Positions 43,204 to 56,000 of a stretch of DNA of 64,000 nt are shown piece by piece. Source of the DNA: Filosporella fistucella (Eukaryota > Ascomycota > Leotiomycetes > Helotiales); NCBI GenBank assembly GCA_030077755.1, contig JAQJZZ010000002.1, forward strand, positions 124,001 to 188,000. Reading direction: 5' to 3'. Below the pieces are notes generated by a model that saw nothing but the letters and a program-made list of their open reading frames with translations, searched no databases and was not told where the DNA came from. Numbering within the stretch: the first letter of the stretch is position 1; every line of letters starts with the position of its first letter. A program made the translations under genes and the position numbers.

Positions 43204-44094
43204 GACGAGAATACAATTCGTCAACTAATTCAGAGTTCAGAGTTGCGGAGTCGTGAATCTAGCCTTCTCCCTCCCCGACGCCCCGAAGCTTGACAGTGCT
43301 CCGGAGCAATTGGTCATGCTTGTTTTCAGACCGCCCAGTTCTTGATTCATGCACTGCCGTTCGTCGAAGAGCTTCCCCACATATGGCACACTTGCTTGCG
43401 AACGGACGGGAAAGCGGCAGTTCCAGCCACCAACCTGGTGGCAACGAACTGTTACTAGTAAGATAATGCTTCTAGTAGTGAAATAATGTACACTGCTGAC
43501 GCAAGTGACGGCAGAACATCGGGAAAAGTCACAAATTTCACCAGAGTTCAAGCACTTTGGCCAAGAATCTGGGAGGCAAGGCTTCCTGGTCTCCTGGCCT
43601 CCTGGCTTCCCAGGTTTTGCTGGGGGCAAGCGGGGTGTCAAAAGTCTAAGGTATCGATCAATTAAGCGGGGTAACCCCGAACCCCCCGATCGGCCCTTCT
43701 TTCCTCACGTGCATCCCCAAACTCCTTCTTCTCCTCTCCCCATTCTCCAGAATCCCATATTTCGTTTCTTTGCCCCATACAAGTCGACCAATACAACGGG
43801 TGCGTACGGAAAAACTCCGGCTTATGAAAATGTTCTTGTCTCTTTTCTGTATAGCAGCCGATGATGACCAATTCCTAGCCTGATCTACCATCTAACTTTT
43901 CAACATGGGATGGTACCCGTTGTTGAAGGTGAAGGTCCGATTGATTGTAAGTGGGCATTCCGTCCACTTTGACTTTCTTGGATCTGTGAGATGATGATGG
44001 GATGAAATCATCATGGAATGCATACCGGAGTATAAAGGGAACTTGATTTCCAGGTATTTGACGGCAGTGTAAGAATTACCAGCCGACTTTCATC
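43204..44094 (+). promoter_or_regulatory. Beta-glucosidase upstream region with CreA-like and CGG-N7-CCG sites
   Basis: GCGGGG occurs at 43630-43635 and 43666-43671, matching the CreA consensus SYGGRG. The second overlaps an inverted repeat CGGGGT-A-ACCCCG (43667-43679), that is CGG-N7-CCG, the form bound by Zn2Cys6 dimers. A TATAAA lies at 44031-44036, 59-64 bp before the ATG. Open frames in this region overlap on both strands and look like chance. An imperfect TCCTGG tandem occurs near 43584-43612. Confidence 0.45.
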
Positions 44095-46572
44095 ATGCTT
44101 TCTTCATTCCTTCCTCTTGCCGCATTGCTGGCTCCAGCATTGGCTATTGTTCAGCCATTGAATACTACAATTCTTGGTCCATACGGCAATTCGCCACCTG
44201 TCTATCCATCCCGTGAGTATCAGTCCAAGCAACGGGATGATTGGTAAAGCTAACATTAAGCAGCAAATGCAACAGGAGTTGGTGGATGGGAAGCTGCATT
44301 GGCTAAAGCCAAAGATTTTGTTTCCCAATTGACTCTTGACGAGAAAGCTCTTTTGGCAACTGGTACTCCAGGACCCTGTATTGGAAATATCGTTGCAATC
44401 CCACGTCTTGGTTTTGGAGGTCTCTGTCTTCAAGATGGACCTCTTGCAATCCGTATTGTGGACTATGCGAGCGTTTTCCCTGCAGGTGTATCAACCGCTG
44501 CAACATTCGACAAGGGCTTGATGTACCAACGTGGAGTTGAGATGGGTGCTGAATTCAAAGCCAAGGGGGCTCATGTTGCACTTGGGTAAGTTTCTATGCC
44601 GAACTGCTAGAACTTGCTAACATATTTCAGCCCCGTCGCTGGCCCACTTGGTCGAGGAGCCTATGCTGGGCGAAACTGGGAAGGTTTCTCACCTGACCCA
44701 TACCTCACCGGTGTTGCAATGGAAGAGACCATCAATGGCCTCCAAAGCAATGGACTTCAAGCTTGTGCAAAGCATTTCATTGGAAACGAGCAAGAGACCC
44801 AACGTAACCCAACATACGTCAACGGTACTATCTACCAAGAAGCCATCTCGTCCAATATTGATGATAGAACCATTCACGAACTATACATGTGGCCATTTGC
44901 CAACTCCGTTCGTGCCGGTGTAGCCAGTTTGATGTGCTCATATCAGAGACTCAACGGCTCATACGCATGCGAGAATTCCAAGGTTCTTAATGGTTACTTG
45001 AAGGAAGAACTTGGATTCCAAGGTTATGTCATGTCCGATTGGGGTGCAACCCACTCTGGAGTTCCCTCAATTGAAGCCGGTCTCGATATGGATATGCCCG
45101 GCGGCTTGGGAATGTACGGTTTGACATTTGGTGAGCCTTCCGACTTCGGTGGCAATATCACCATCGCTGTCAATAACGGATCATTGGACGTTACTCGTGT
45201 CGATGATATGATTACCCGTATCATGACTCCTTACTATTTCCTTGGTCAAGATCAAAACTACCCACCTATCGACCCAGCAACTGGAGACCTAAATACATTC
45301 TCTCCACCAAATACCTGGTTCCGAAACTTCACTCTGAACGGTACTCGCAGTATTGATGTCCGTGGTAACCATGCAGAACTCATCCGCAAAATTGGTTCCG
45401 ATTCCATCGTCATGTTGAAGAACACCAACAAAGCACTACCTCTCCAAGCACCAAAATCCATCGCCATCTTCGGTAACGACGCTGGTGAAGATACCCAAGG
45501 TTTCTATAACCAGAAAGATTTCGAGTATGGAACTCTTACTGTCGGTGGTGGATCCGGAACCGGTCGATTAACATACATCATCACTCCCCTCGAAGCCATC
45601 AAAACCCGCGCGGCAAAAGACGGAGCACTCGTTCAACAATGGCTCAACAACACCCTCATAGCCACAAGTGACATCTCCACCCTCTCTGTCCCCACCGTCC
45701 CAGAAGTCTGCCTCGTCTTCCTAAAAACCTGGGCCGAAGAAGCAGCTGATCGCGTATCCCTCGATCCAGACTGGAATGGCAACGAGGTCGTCGAATCTGT
45801 AGCCTCATACTGCAACAACACAATCGTCATTACCCACTCCTCCGGAATCAACAATCTCCCCTGGGCCGACCACGAAAACGTAACCGCCATCCTAGCCGCC
45901 CACTACCCCGGCCAAGAATCCGGCAACGCGCTCGTAGACGTCCTCTACGGTGCTGTAAACCCCTCTGCTAAACTTCCCTACACCATCGCGCTCGAAAACG
46001 ACGATTACAATGGTCTACCCATCACAGCCGTAAACTCCACAGCTCCAGACGCATGGAACGTGTGGTTTGAAGAGAAACTCGAAATCGATTACCGCTATTT
46101 CGACGCACAGAATATTACCGTGCGCTACCCATTCGGATTCGGTCTTTCGTACACTTCTTTTGAGCTCTCTTCTCTCTCCATCGACCGTCTCTGCGCTGCA
46201 AATATAACAGCTGCTCCGACACCACAGACGATCCTCCCAGGAGGAAACCCAGAACTATGGGATTACTTGTACAACATCACCATCTCCCTCCAAAACACCG
46301 GCTCCGTCGCCGGCGCCGAAGTCCCACAACTCTACCTCTCTCTCCCCTCCTCCGCACCAGCAGGCACACCACCCCGCCAACTCCGCGGCTTCGAGAAAGT
46401 ATATCTCGAAGCGGGCGAGACTCAGAACGTGAGTTTTGCGTTGATGAGGAGAGATCTGAGTTTTTGGGATATCATATCTCAGGATTGGGTTATTCCTGCT
46501 GGGGAGTTTGGCGTGGGTGTTGGGTTTAGTAGTAGGGATTTGAAGGTTAATGGGAGTTTTAGTGTGTTGTAG
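44095..46572 (+). CDS. Secreted beta-glucosidase, GH3 family
   Basis: Three exons, 44095-44212, 44264-44585 and 44631-46572, with introns of 51 and 45 nt, give 793 aa. GH3 beta-glucosidases hydrolyse cellobiose and other beta-glucosides to glucose. The N-terminus MLSSFLPLAALLAPALA is a clear signal peptide. Order of parts: (alpha/beta)8 domain with GFGGLCLQDGPLAIR, KHFIGNEQE, and VMSDWGATHSG carrying the nucleophile Asp283; the alpha/beta sandwich domain with GGGSGTGRLTYI and PGQESGNALVDVLYG; and a C-terminal fibronectin III-like domain with YPFGFGLSYTSFE and PRQLRGFEKVYLEAG. Many N-x-S/T sites fit secretion. Splicing is confirmed by ALGPVAGPLGR across intron 2. CreA-like sites lie upstream. 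Confidence 0.93.
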
Positions 46573-46860
46573 ATAGATGGTGAGGGGAAGGTAGAAAGGG
46601 GAGAGAGACGGGAGGGGAAAAGAAGGTCATGAGATATGAGTTATGAATAGGATAGGAAAATGTTAATACATAAATCTTGTAATCAATCGCACCCAGTTCT
46701 CCAGCTTGCACCAAGGAGATCCTCAACTCCCAATGACGCTCCGCTGGCCCTCCGGGAGCCACTGCCGTGGAGGCCGAGAAGGTGGGCTCGCACTGGGTTA
46801 AATAAAAATCTCCATCAAGATATTCTCGTATACATTGTTCGATTCACGTCAGGAGGCTGA
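46573..46860. other. Beta-glucosidase 3' flank with a GC-rich patch
   Basis: The 3' UTR region of the beta-glucosidase gene, followed by a GC-rich patch at about 46,730-46,800 that stands out from the AT-rich DNA after it. No gene is seen. Confidence 0.35.
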
Positions 46861-47160
46861 GAATACTAGAGTCTCCTACTTACTAAGTTAGAATCAGGAT
46901 TAAGCTGAATGTAAACCTATTTTTTCGGTACTAAGTACAATTGATCAATTATAATTTATCCTTATCCCTTGGATTAACCTAACTCGAGTTAAATGCCCAA
47001 AGACTAAATAGTATTAATCAAAATCTGAAAAGTAATTATTCCCTTAGAGAATCTAAAAGGTAAATTTAATAAGGGTTATATATTCAGAAACTAGACAATT
47101 ATAATCTAATCTTAAAAGCCAAGTCAAAGGAAGTTGCAAGGTCGATAGAACGATTCTCAA
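46861..47160. repeat. AT-rich, TpA-rich island (possible RIP relic)
   Basis: This 300-bp stretch is strongly AT-rich, has many TA dinucleotides and only about three CG dinucleotides, and no open frame. In the first 120 bp I count more TA (17) than AT (12), the bias left by repeat-induced point mutation. It starts abruptly after a GC-rich patch. It may be a decayed transposon fragment; the source element is not recognisable. Confidence 0.35.
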
Positions 47161-48296
47161 TTTTATTCTATTCCCGTCCTAAATGATTGATCACGTGCAA
47201 GCAGCTCCACTTCTAATTAGAAGTTCATCCGATTTCATCCAATTGACCTCGCTAATTCCAGACCTTACATCCCCTATTCTCCCACACACTTAGAACAATT
47301 GCACATCTCCATCTAGATCTCCTAACTTTCAAAAAGTCTATTTTATTTTCTCTATCGTCCTATCTCTGGTAGGTAGTATTCATCCTACCTTCATTCATTG
47401 TCCATATTTCCATACTCTAAGCTTCCACCTCAAGCTCCGTAGTCGGAGTTGAATCCATGATTCAAACGGCATATCACATACCAAAATGTTTCTCTCCTGC
47501 ACGTTTCCACCCGAAGCCTTGCATCTCCATCATCCTTCTCGGGAATGACTTGCTTCATACCATCCCGTATAGCTTTTCAAATCCAGGCTCTCTATTTTAA
47601 CGAAGCCGTGCCGCAACATTCCTCGCATCGCGTCCGTCCCTTTTAATCGTACTCGTGTTACACAAGCTTCCAACATCCCTTCCCTCAACCCCGTCGCTTC
47701 CAACTTCCGACCCATCATTTCGGTTCAGGTCGAATTACAACACTGCCCTGCCCAGCCTTGTGATAAAAACCAACAACCCTTCCCATCTATCTGTCGCTTC
47801 GGACCGAACCACCTCACCCGCCTCAAATGCCGGTCGGATCGATCCGAATTTCCTGCCTTGCCCTGCTCAACATGCCTGTCTCTCTGCCCACTTCCCAACC
47901 CTGAAACACAATTTTATCCGGCCAGCCCAGGACAAAAGAGAGAAATATACTTTGATCCGCTCGTTCCGCCGAATATCACCGAACGGATATAAATCAAGGT
48001 AACCTGCAGGCGCTTAGAGCTGCATGCATACACAGCCCCTCTAGCTATGCGCGCGCCATTCCCCTCCATCATGCGGTTAAGTGCCTCCGTTAATCGACTG
48101 TCTGCCCCGTTTGAAGCGCACGAATGGATGATCCGACGGCTAATAGGACTTTTGGTGGTCTTTCTTTCCCGTGCGACACAAGAGAAATATCTACTCTTGG
48201 ATAAATCTATTTGACGAGCCGCCAGGAAATGTCGTGCAGGAAGGATGTCTGCGAAGCCGTTTGAAAATATGTGCTTTTGCTTGTAACGAACATGTT
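47161..48296. other. Intergenic region 3' of the LaeA-type gene
   Basis: About 1.1 kb, pyrimidine-rich around 47,270-47,760. Short frames only. A CACGTG lies at about 47,192. Nothing else recognised. Confidence 0.35.
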
Positions 48297-49780
48297 TCAG
48301 GCGTGGGCGGGTGCTCCCGGACGACGGGCTGTCCATATGTGCCTGTGAATGCATTGGTAAGTAAGATGAGGACGTCATAGGCAGATGGGGATTTTTGAAT
48401 GGGAAGAGGTAAAGAGGATAGGCAGAACTTACATGTTACAGTAGGCGTGATATTTTTTGTTGCAAATTTCCCGTTTTACCTCCGCAATCAGCCGATGAAC
48501 ATCCTCTTTGCTCCAGTGAAACACTCTGGTAAGTGGGCCGAGAGAGAGGGCTTCCAATCCTTGGGTTAAGCCAAGATTATACCATCTACCAACATCTCGA
48601 TGATGCGGATCATGATGCCATGAATTTAGCGGTAACATAATGACTTCCTCTTGGATATCAACGTATCCGCAAAGTTCCAGCATAGCTCGAGTTTGTGGGT
48701 TTATTGCGAGAGGTCTGCCTGCACGACTCGTAGCTTCTAGAAGATAATCTACCCATTGTACTACATGTGAATTTGGTGGGAGGGTGCCATCATCGCAACG
48801 GGGAACCATATCAATTTCAACATGCTCGATCCATCCAAATTCGGGCTTCAGATGTCTACCAATTGTCAGATTTTGTCCAAAAACTCCCAAAAATCCTCAC
48901 CTGAAAATCTTTGCGTAGGTATCTTGCCAACTTGCTATACTTCCATTAAGCATTCGCATGTGTATGAGATCGTAAGAATCCTGAGCCAACCCATGCCACG
49001 GAGAATCGATATCTTGTCTGGAAAATTTAATGTTTGGTGGAATCCTGGAAATAATTAGAAATGTAATATTCGCAGGCACTAGTACTTACTTCTCTGGTTG
49101 GATCAAAGAAAGATCCATTGCCTCCACATTTGCTCTGGCTGCGATATATTTGCTGCACACAGTCAGAATGTCCTCCAGCCTCGTCTTTGTGCTTACTCTG
49201 CCATATCAATTGCCCATATTCCCGTCCCAGTACCCAAATCCAAGATCTGCGGTCCCTCGTCATAATTAGGTGTAAACGGCGCTTTGTGCAGGATCCCTCG
49301 TCTAGCCACATCAAACAGCTTGTGATAAATATCCATCCGGTCCATTTCCGCCTGCGTACCCCGCGTTAGCCCAGGCAACTCTCAGCCAGAAACGGTGAAT
49401 GCAAATGGCAGCACCAATTCGAATTACCTCGTCGCATGGAAACATGTATTTGCCCCTCCTCCAGCCGTGATACTGACGGCCATTTTCTATGTAGTCTGCT
49501 GGTCCAGCTAAGCTCGCGACGAGAGGGGGTAGGCGGGGGCCATCGAGAGGGATTCTGTGAGCGCCGCGGCGCAAAGTCAGCTTCGCAAATCAATTCCAAT
49601 GGACCATGACGAAATTCAGGGAATGTGCAGACCGCTTTCATGGGAAGCGGTCTGCGGGAGTGGGTTGGAATTTAGGCGTTGCGAACAGGAGATTTGGAAT
49701 TTCTTCCTTTGTTGTGCTCAATTCCGCCGCGACAGTGGGAATAGATGCACGTACCCATCATCAGCCATGGCCACAACCAT
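48297..49780 (-). CDS. laeA: LaeA/LAE1-type methyltransferase, global regulator of secondary metabolism
   Basis: Seven minus-strand exons: 49780-49755, 49554-49428, 49351-49197, 49152-49090, 49044-48901, 48855-48433 and 48342-48297, giving 327 aa (323 from the second ATG at 49768). Introns are 200, 76, 44, 45, 45 and 90 nt, and each join restores frame and homology. LaeA works in the nucleus with velvet proteins and controls secondary-metabolite clusters and development. Seen: [37 protein letters not shown]-binding [49 protein letters not shown] and the C-terminal [15 protein letters not shown]. The S-rich N-terminal extension of some LaeA proteins is absent; more 5' exons may exist. LaeA-like paralogs are common, so orthology is likely but not proven. 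Confidence 0.85.
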
Positions 49781-49977
49781 CGAGACAATCCAATGTCGTG
49801 TTTCCAGTCGCAGAGCTTATATATGGGGACCCAATGCGCTCAGTTGTCGCAGATGTGCAGGATGAGGAATCGGGAGAGTAGAAATTCGCAGGCGAGATTA
49901 AGAAAAGAAGGATAATGTGGTGGTGGTGGAGGCGGTGGTGGTAGTGGGATAAAGATGATGTGGTGTGTATCCGTAAA

Positions 49978-50010
49978 GTGAGGTAAGGTAAGGTAAGGTA
50001 GGTAGGTACC
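49978..50010. repeat. GGTAA/GGTA microsatellite upstream of the LaeA-type gene
   Basis: A run of about four GGTAA units passes into three GGTA units, roughly 200 bp before the LaeA-type ATG. A GGT/GGA-rich stretch lies just before it (about 49,916-49,950). Both would be in the promoter or leader. Confidence 0.5.
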
Positions 50011-53000
50011 ATGCAGCAGCACCTAGTATCAGGGCACCTCAGTCCTCTGTAACAGCGGGCTCTGTCTAAGCTCTGACTCTAATGACCACGACCTCTTCCA
50101 ATTCCTCCCCTCCTTCGTGCCTACTGGCGCTGAATTGGTTGTTCGGGGTCCCACAGCTCCACGGAATTGGTACTGGATTTAGTATGGCGTGGAAGTGGAT
50201 ATTCGAGTAGAGTCGGGAGTATGGGTTGGGTATGGTTCGAAGTATAAACGTAGGTACTTGTATTTTATGTTCTGGTTGCAGCAGACGGGAGTAACCAAGC
50301 GATTGACCCAGCAAAGAGAACAAGAAGTCAGCTGCGAATAAGTAACGCAAATACTCAGTGGTAGAGTATTACCAGAACAAAATTAGAAATGCAGGTCCTG
50401 TATGTTGGGTACTGTAGTCTCTGAGTCTCTGAGACTAATGAATTGGACGGACGGGAATGGTACCGACAGAACCGTAGCACAACGCCTGCCGAGAGAAATT
50501 TAGTATTTCGAGGTGTATGCCTGGGATGAAGTGCAGTCTGGTATAGCGTAGTCCAGTTGCAGCACTGCCAGTCTGAACGTCGGTTGGATGCGCAGAATCG
50601 GACGGTTCGGTGTTCTCTGGTGACGGCGGCAGATGAAGTTTTAAACTTTGGGGGTTATTTTGGGTTCCTTGGTCTTTGGCTCAGGCTTTTGGCTCTTGCT
50701 TTTTTGCCTTTGGCTAGATAAAAAAGAGGGGATCCAGGAGGGTTTTGGCGTGGGTTTCCTGGTAGCTGGTGACGGACGGCGTGCGCACTGTGCTGAGTCT
50801 AGTGATGTTTGGGAAGCTCGGTTGCAGACTTTGGGATGGGGGACGGAGAAGGGGGCTTCGGATGGGATGGTGGAATGATTGACTCGCGAATTGCTGCTTG
50901 CTTAGTCTAGGAACCAAACTGCAGGGCGAATTGCAGGTGAAAGATGATCAGGAAGTTATCCAGGTGAGACGACCAGATCACCAGACAACCCAATGACCGG
51001 TAAGACGAAAATCCAAGTTGCAAATTGCTGCCGAGTCCGTCCAGTTATAAGTTTTGCGCTGAGCACAGATGATTGCTCGAGTAGGTCGTTACCTGCTGGT
51101 GAGGGCTGTCAAGTTGTTGATTTGTCGAACCACACACACATGTAGGTAAGAAACTCAATAAACCAAAAAATCCTGTCCCGAACTTGGTAGGTGACACTGA
51201 ACCGAGAGGAATTGACTTATAAAAGATATTTTTGACGTGGGTGCCGCAGTAATGATACTAAGTACCTCACTAGGTAATGTAACTTTGGTAAGAATCGTAT
51301 CAGGTACAAGATCCTAAATCTATTTTCAACCACCAACAATCTGATGGGCCAGCTAATTTCGATGCGAGTCAAGCGGTTAAAAGTAGATTCGATGTGTGAA
51401 TGAGCCAGTATATAAAAATACGGAGAGTTTCAAGTCCAGGACCCTCTTCTGATGGGGGCCAAATATATCCGCTTTGTATCAGAATCGACGAGGCGATGAT
51501 TTTGGTTGCTTTGTCTACCCTGTAGTAGAACCGGGGCAAGAATGTTCTAGTGAACCGTTGAACGGTCGAACTGTAACTGCAAGTGGATTTTTGATCACTT
51601 CAGCTCTTTTTTGACCAGGGGAATGAATTAATCGATTTGGTGGTGGAAGTCTTGAACGGGGGTTTAGTGGTGTGTGTCGTGATTGATGAGCTGGTCGGTT
51701 GCTAGGATATATATGAAGGCTTGCTGAGGTTATGTATGGCTTGCTGATGGTAGAGAAAGGCTTGGTGATTTTGGTAGGAAAAGTTTCGGCTGTCGTCTTC
51801 CTAAATATATTTCAGATTTGAAAAATCAAGAACCTCCTTTCTCAAACGAGTGGAGATAGATGTGGACTGCAGCACGGAGATTTACACCTGTTCACAATTC
51901 AGCTGCTCGGCGCTTTGAACGTACACACTTCCACTGCTGTACTGTACAAATCTGGCATGCAACTTAATGGTGAGGTGGTGTTGCCAGGAATATATATCCC
52001 CTGCCCTGCCTGCCCTCCACCTTGGTCAACCTGCCGTTTTCCTGTCCACTATCCTTCGTTCTCACGGCCCAAAGAATGGGAGTCCAATCAATCCTCGTTC
52101 GTAAATCCTTCCCCCAGGTTCTTGCACTCCCTGGATTATGCTGGGCCACCAAAATTTATTCCCCGGTCACAAGTGTGATTGTTTGACCTGTTACTGTACA
52201 GTACGCTTGCGCCAATCCCGTCTTATCTGGAGACGGTGAGTGAGTGTGAAGGGTCAGGCTTCAGAAACGCTTTCTGCCAATCGCGACCCCCGTGTTTGGG
52301 ACCCAGGTATAATAAGATGGTCTGGTGTTTTTGGTCTGGTGTTGGGTTGAGAAAGAGGAGAAATTACGTTTGATCTTGAGGCACAAGGTGTGCTGGCTGT
52401 AGTGAGAGGGAGCGAGCGTGCAGTGAGTTAGTGATGGATGGGAAGAGTCTGAGAAAGCAGGAATTCAACTGGAACAGATGACCATTTTATTTCATTTTCG
52501 GGATATGATATGAGGAAGAGATAAGCTGTTGGTTTTTAGGCAATGACATGGGAGTACGATGCAAGAAAAAATCAGGGCACAATGCAACATTTGTGGGCGA
52601 CTTTAACTGGTGAGATGCAAGAGAGCTGTTGGTGGAAGCACTCAATCGGACAGTCGTCGATATCCAAGACAGGAACATCATAATTGCCTCGACACAAGAC
52701 GAATGCCCTAGCCGGCCCGACGAACACAGCATATCTGCCAATTCAACCCCTAATACTTCTACTAGGAATCCCACATATACCTACCTACGTGGACAAGCGC
52801 CACGCTTCACATTATTCTTCTTCCATCCTTCCATCACCAGAGACAGCATCGGACAAAGCAGTTTTCAGCACGTCGTCCGTCGCATCAGCAAATTGACTTC
52901 CAGGCAAGCCGGACCCAGAGTTTTGGTTGGTACTCTGGACTCCGTACACATCCAAGTCCAACTTGCCCGCTCCAAGACAGTGCCGCCGATTTCCCTGCTC

Positions 53001-56000
53001 ATCACTTGGTGTTCGGAATATTGTATCACAGGGGGTCCAAGTGGGTGGATCAAATCCGCCATACGCTACACAGATATATACAGGGTATAAGGCGATTTGA
53101 TGGGAAGCAAGCCTTGTCCACTGAGTGCTGACAAGGCCGGCTCAGCCAACTGGGTTTCTTGGGAAAGAGAAGGTCGAGAAGGAAGGGTCTTGTGGTGAGT
53201 GAGGTGGAAGGGATGGCGGGAAGAGGATGATATTCCACGCCAGCTATAGATTCGCAATATCGTTTGTGTGAATAGCTTCGGCCTTTCTCTCAATTCAGGC
53301 TCCTCAGGAGATTTGGGAGCGCACATCTCGTATTTCTTCAAATGAGATTGACTGACTAGGAGCAACTTACGGTGAGAATGTTGTCAGAACTTGCAGAAGC
53401 TGAGCCTCGACGTAGAAGAAAGGGGAACGTTCATTTGATCATGAATCACTTTTGACGTATGGAGGATGCAAAAATTTGGACGGAAGTGGGTGATCAGCGA
53501 TGCAATGCAGAAGTCTTACTTGTCCCAAAGACCACCACCATCCATACGGATCATCGCTCATCTTAATCAATACCGTGTCAGCGGTACAGAGTACAATGCG
53601 TGACTGCGGCGTGCTCATATATTTCCTGGCAAGTGGGTTGCATCGATGTTACCGGAGGGAGAGATGCTATTGGTGTATGGTTGCATCGAGATCACTGGCA
53701 TACGGAGGAAGGTGATATTTGAGGAATGGTTTGTAATGTAGGATTATTGGCACATGAACTCAAAATACTTAGTGATTTCTGACAGTTTCATGGTGCGTTG
53801 ATGTCAGTCAGTTCATCAAATGACCTGCTGCCCCTCCAACTCCCTCTATGCAAACTCTTTTCGTGTAACACATTTCTCTCCCCCCTCATCGAAATCACCC
53901 ACTCACTTTGTACTCACTTCACCTTCATCTGCATCACCTCATCATCAAAATCTGTTGTACAACCCTCCCCTACTCCACACTCGGAATCCCAGTTATCTGC
54001 TGGAAGTCCTTCCCGCAAATTCTGCCAGGCAGTCTAGAAATATGTGAAGCGTGGGCTGGGTTAGCTGACTGGACTGGATGCAAATTGCCACTTGCAACAT
54101 GCAGGCTACAAGTACATGATACAGGCTGTAGCGCTGTTTCGCAACGAGAAATCCGGGAGTCTGGTTCGCATCATCCAGTGTGGCTGGGTCAGGTTTTGGG
54201 GCCCGCTGGGACCGCTGCCGCCGGATCTTCAGCCTGTCGGTGGAACGTGGAACCGCTTCAAGCATGATCCTGTGATATTGGGAAATGTTCCCCTTTTTTG
54301 CCCTTTTTGCAACTTTATTGAGTGATGTGTCTTGGAATCATTTCGAGGTGAAGAGAAAGAATATCCATATCAATATAATTTTAATATACTTCCACACTTA
54401 TTCATCTACACAATACTCAATATACAACATATCACACTCCCCCCCGTATTACCCTCGGCAAGCCAAACAAAGCACAAACTCCGTACGGAGGTATTCAGGA
54501 CCAAACAGACTAGCTGTGCCTCTTCCAGATCCTCGGGTCTCGACAACACAAGCACGCACACAGCACAGCTGAACAACAAACCTCCCCTACTGCATCATCT
54601 CATCACCTACTGCGCCGTTCTCTAACCAGCAAATAAGATACAACAATCCCACACACGCTGTTCCCTATCCCAGCACACTCCCACGCAACTCGCTCGTGCC
54701 TTGAGCAGGAATCTGCACATCAGCCCGCGATCCAATAGAGGAGGGAAACATATACTTCTCCTGCACCCTTGGAGACAGCGAACTATGGTAATGGGTTGGG
54801 TATATCACTTGTATGTTAATCGATTCGGGACGTCAATCCAAGGCAACCTAGTCTAGCATAACAGGACAGCAAAGAACAAGACCAAGCCATAACCTCACAA
54901 TCACACTTCCTCCCCTCTCTCAAAAACCAATTCATCCCACCCCCCATCAACTACCCAATCCCCATCCTATCCCTCAGCCTCCCTCGCGCTTTCATCCTCC
55001 CTCCTATCCGGGAACGCCCAAACGAATTCAACAAAGTCGTACTAGGAACGCCCATTCCCCAAAAATCGAGAGGGTTGCATGCCAACGAAGAGGTGATAGG
55101 CCGCCTTCCTGGGCGTGAATGCTGATGGGTCGGTAAGATGCGTTGTGCGTTGCTGCAGGATAGATTAATTGATTGAGTAGTGAGATTTTTTCATAGAGGG
55201 TAGGTGAAGGTGAGAGAAGTTTTGTGTGCATGAGGGATGGATCGTGGAAAAGAGGAGGTTATCTGATGTAGTGATAGGATGAATGTGAGTTTAGTGTCCT
55301 ACATAATGGAACGAGAAGCTTGCCCTTTCTCTCATCGTATAAAACTATTATATAATACACATCATCACTCACCCAAAGTTCAAACCCGAAATAGACAGAC
55401 ATGAAATCAGAAATCTTCTAAATATATCTGCACCCTCCTCCTCACTCCAAATCAATACGAGTTCACACCCCTCCTCCCTCCCCAGCTGACTATCAATGTC
55501 TGACCACCAGCCAGCAGCGACAGCGACACGGTTGAGCCAAACCCTCGGGTCGCTAAGTGTGAAAGCATGCTTTTTCTTCGAGAAGGAATTTCCTGCGGGC
55601 CGCTGGGGGCGAGATTTATTTGGCGCTTATAGTGTGCGATAAGTCATTTGGTGAGATGCAGCCGACAAGAGGGTAATTGAACAGAGTGGGGTTTTTTTTC
55701 GGGGATTTGAGGGTTTGGAATAGAGTTAAATGTCAAATAAATTATGTAATACTAGGCAGAATTAAATAGATAATAGATATTTCTTTCCCAGACCCTTCCT
55801 TTCTCCTGCCGCACCTACATATGCACCTCATCATGTGATTTTGCCGATATCGTCCTATATTCCACCAACGAAGCCACCAACAAAATATCTTTTCAAGTAG
55901 GAATTTTGTTCCCTAGCTTCGATTCTTCTTATTTGTTCTTGAAATAAGTGGAAATACGATATCATTTGTTGGTTCTGCGATTGTGGTTTTGTGTGGCTCC

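Noticed and set aside
43237..43864. Overlapping frames on both strands before the beta-glucosidase gene
   Set aside because: They overlap each other and the promoter motifs; no protein family signal.
50221..50250. GGTTCGAAG resembling a tRNA B-box
   Set aside because: No matching A-box, acceptor stem or cloverleaf could be drawn; similar partial matches near 46,838 and 57,283 also fail.
52629..53365. Frames of 153 (+) and 99 (-) codons in the long gene-free block
   Set aside because: Antisense to each other, no domain, no start context or splice support; chance is expected over 8 kb.
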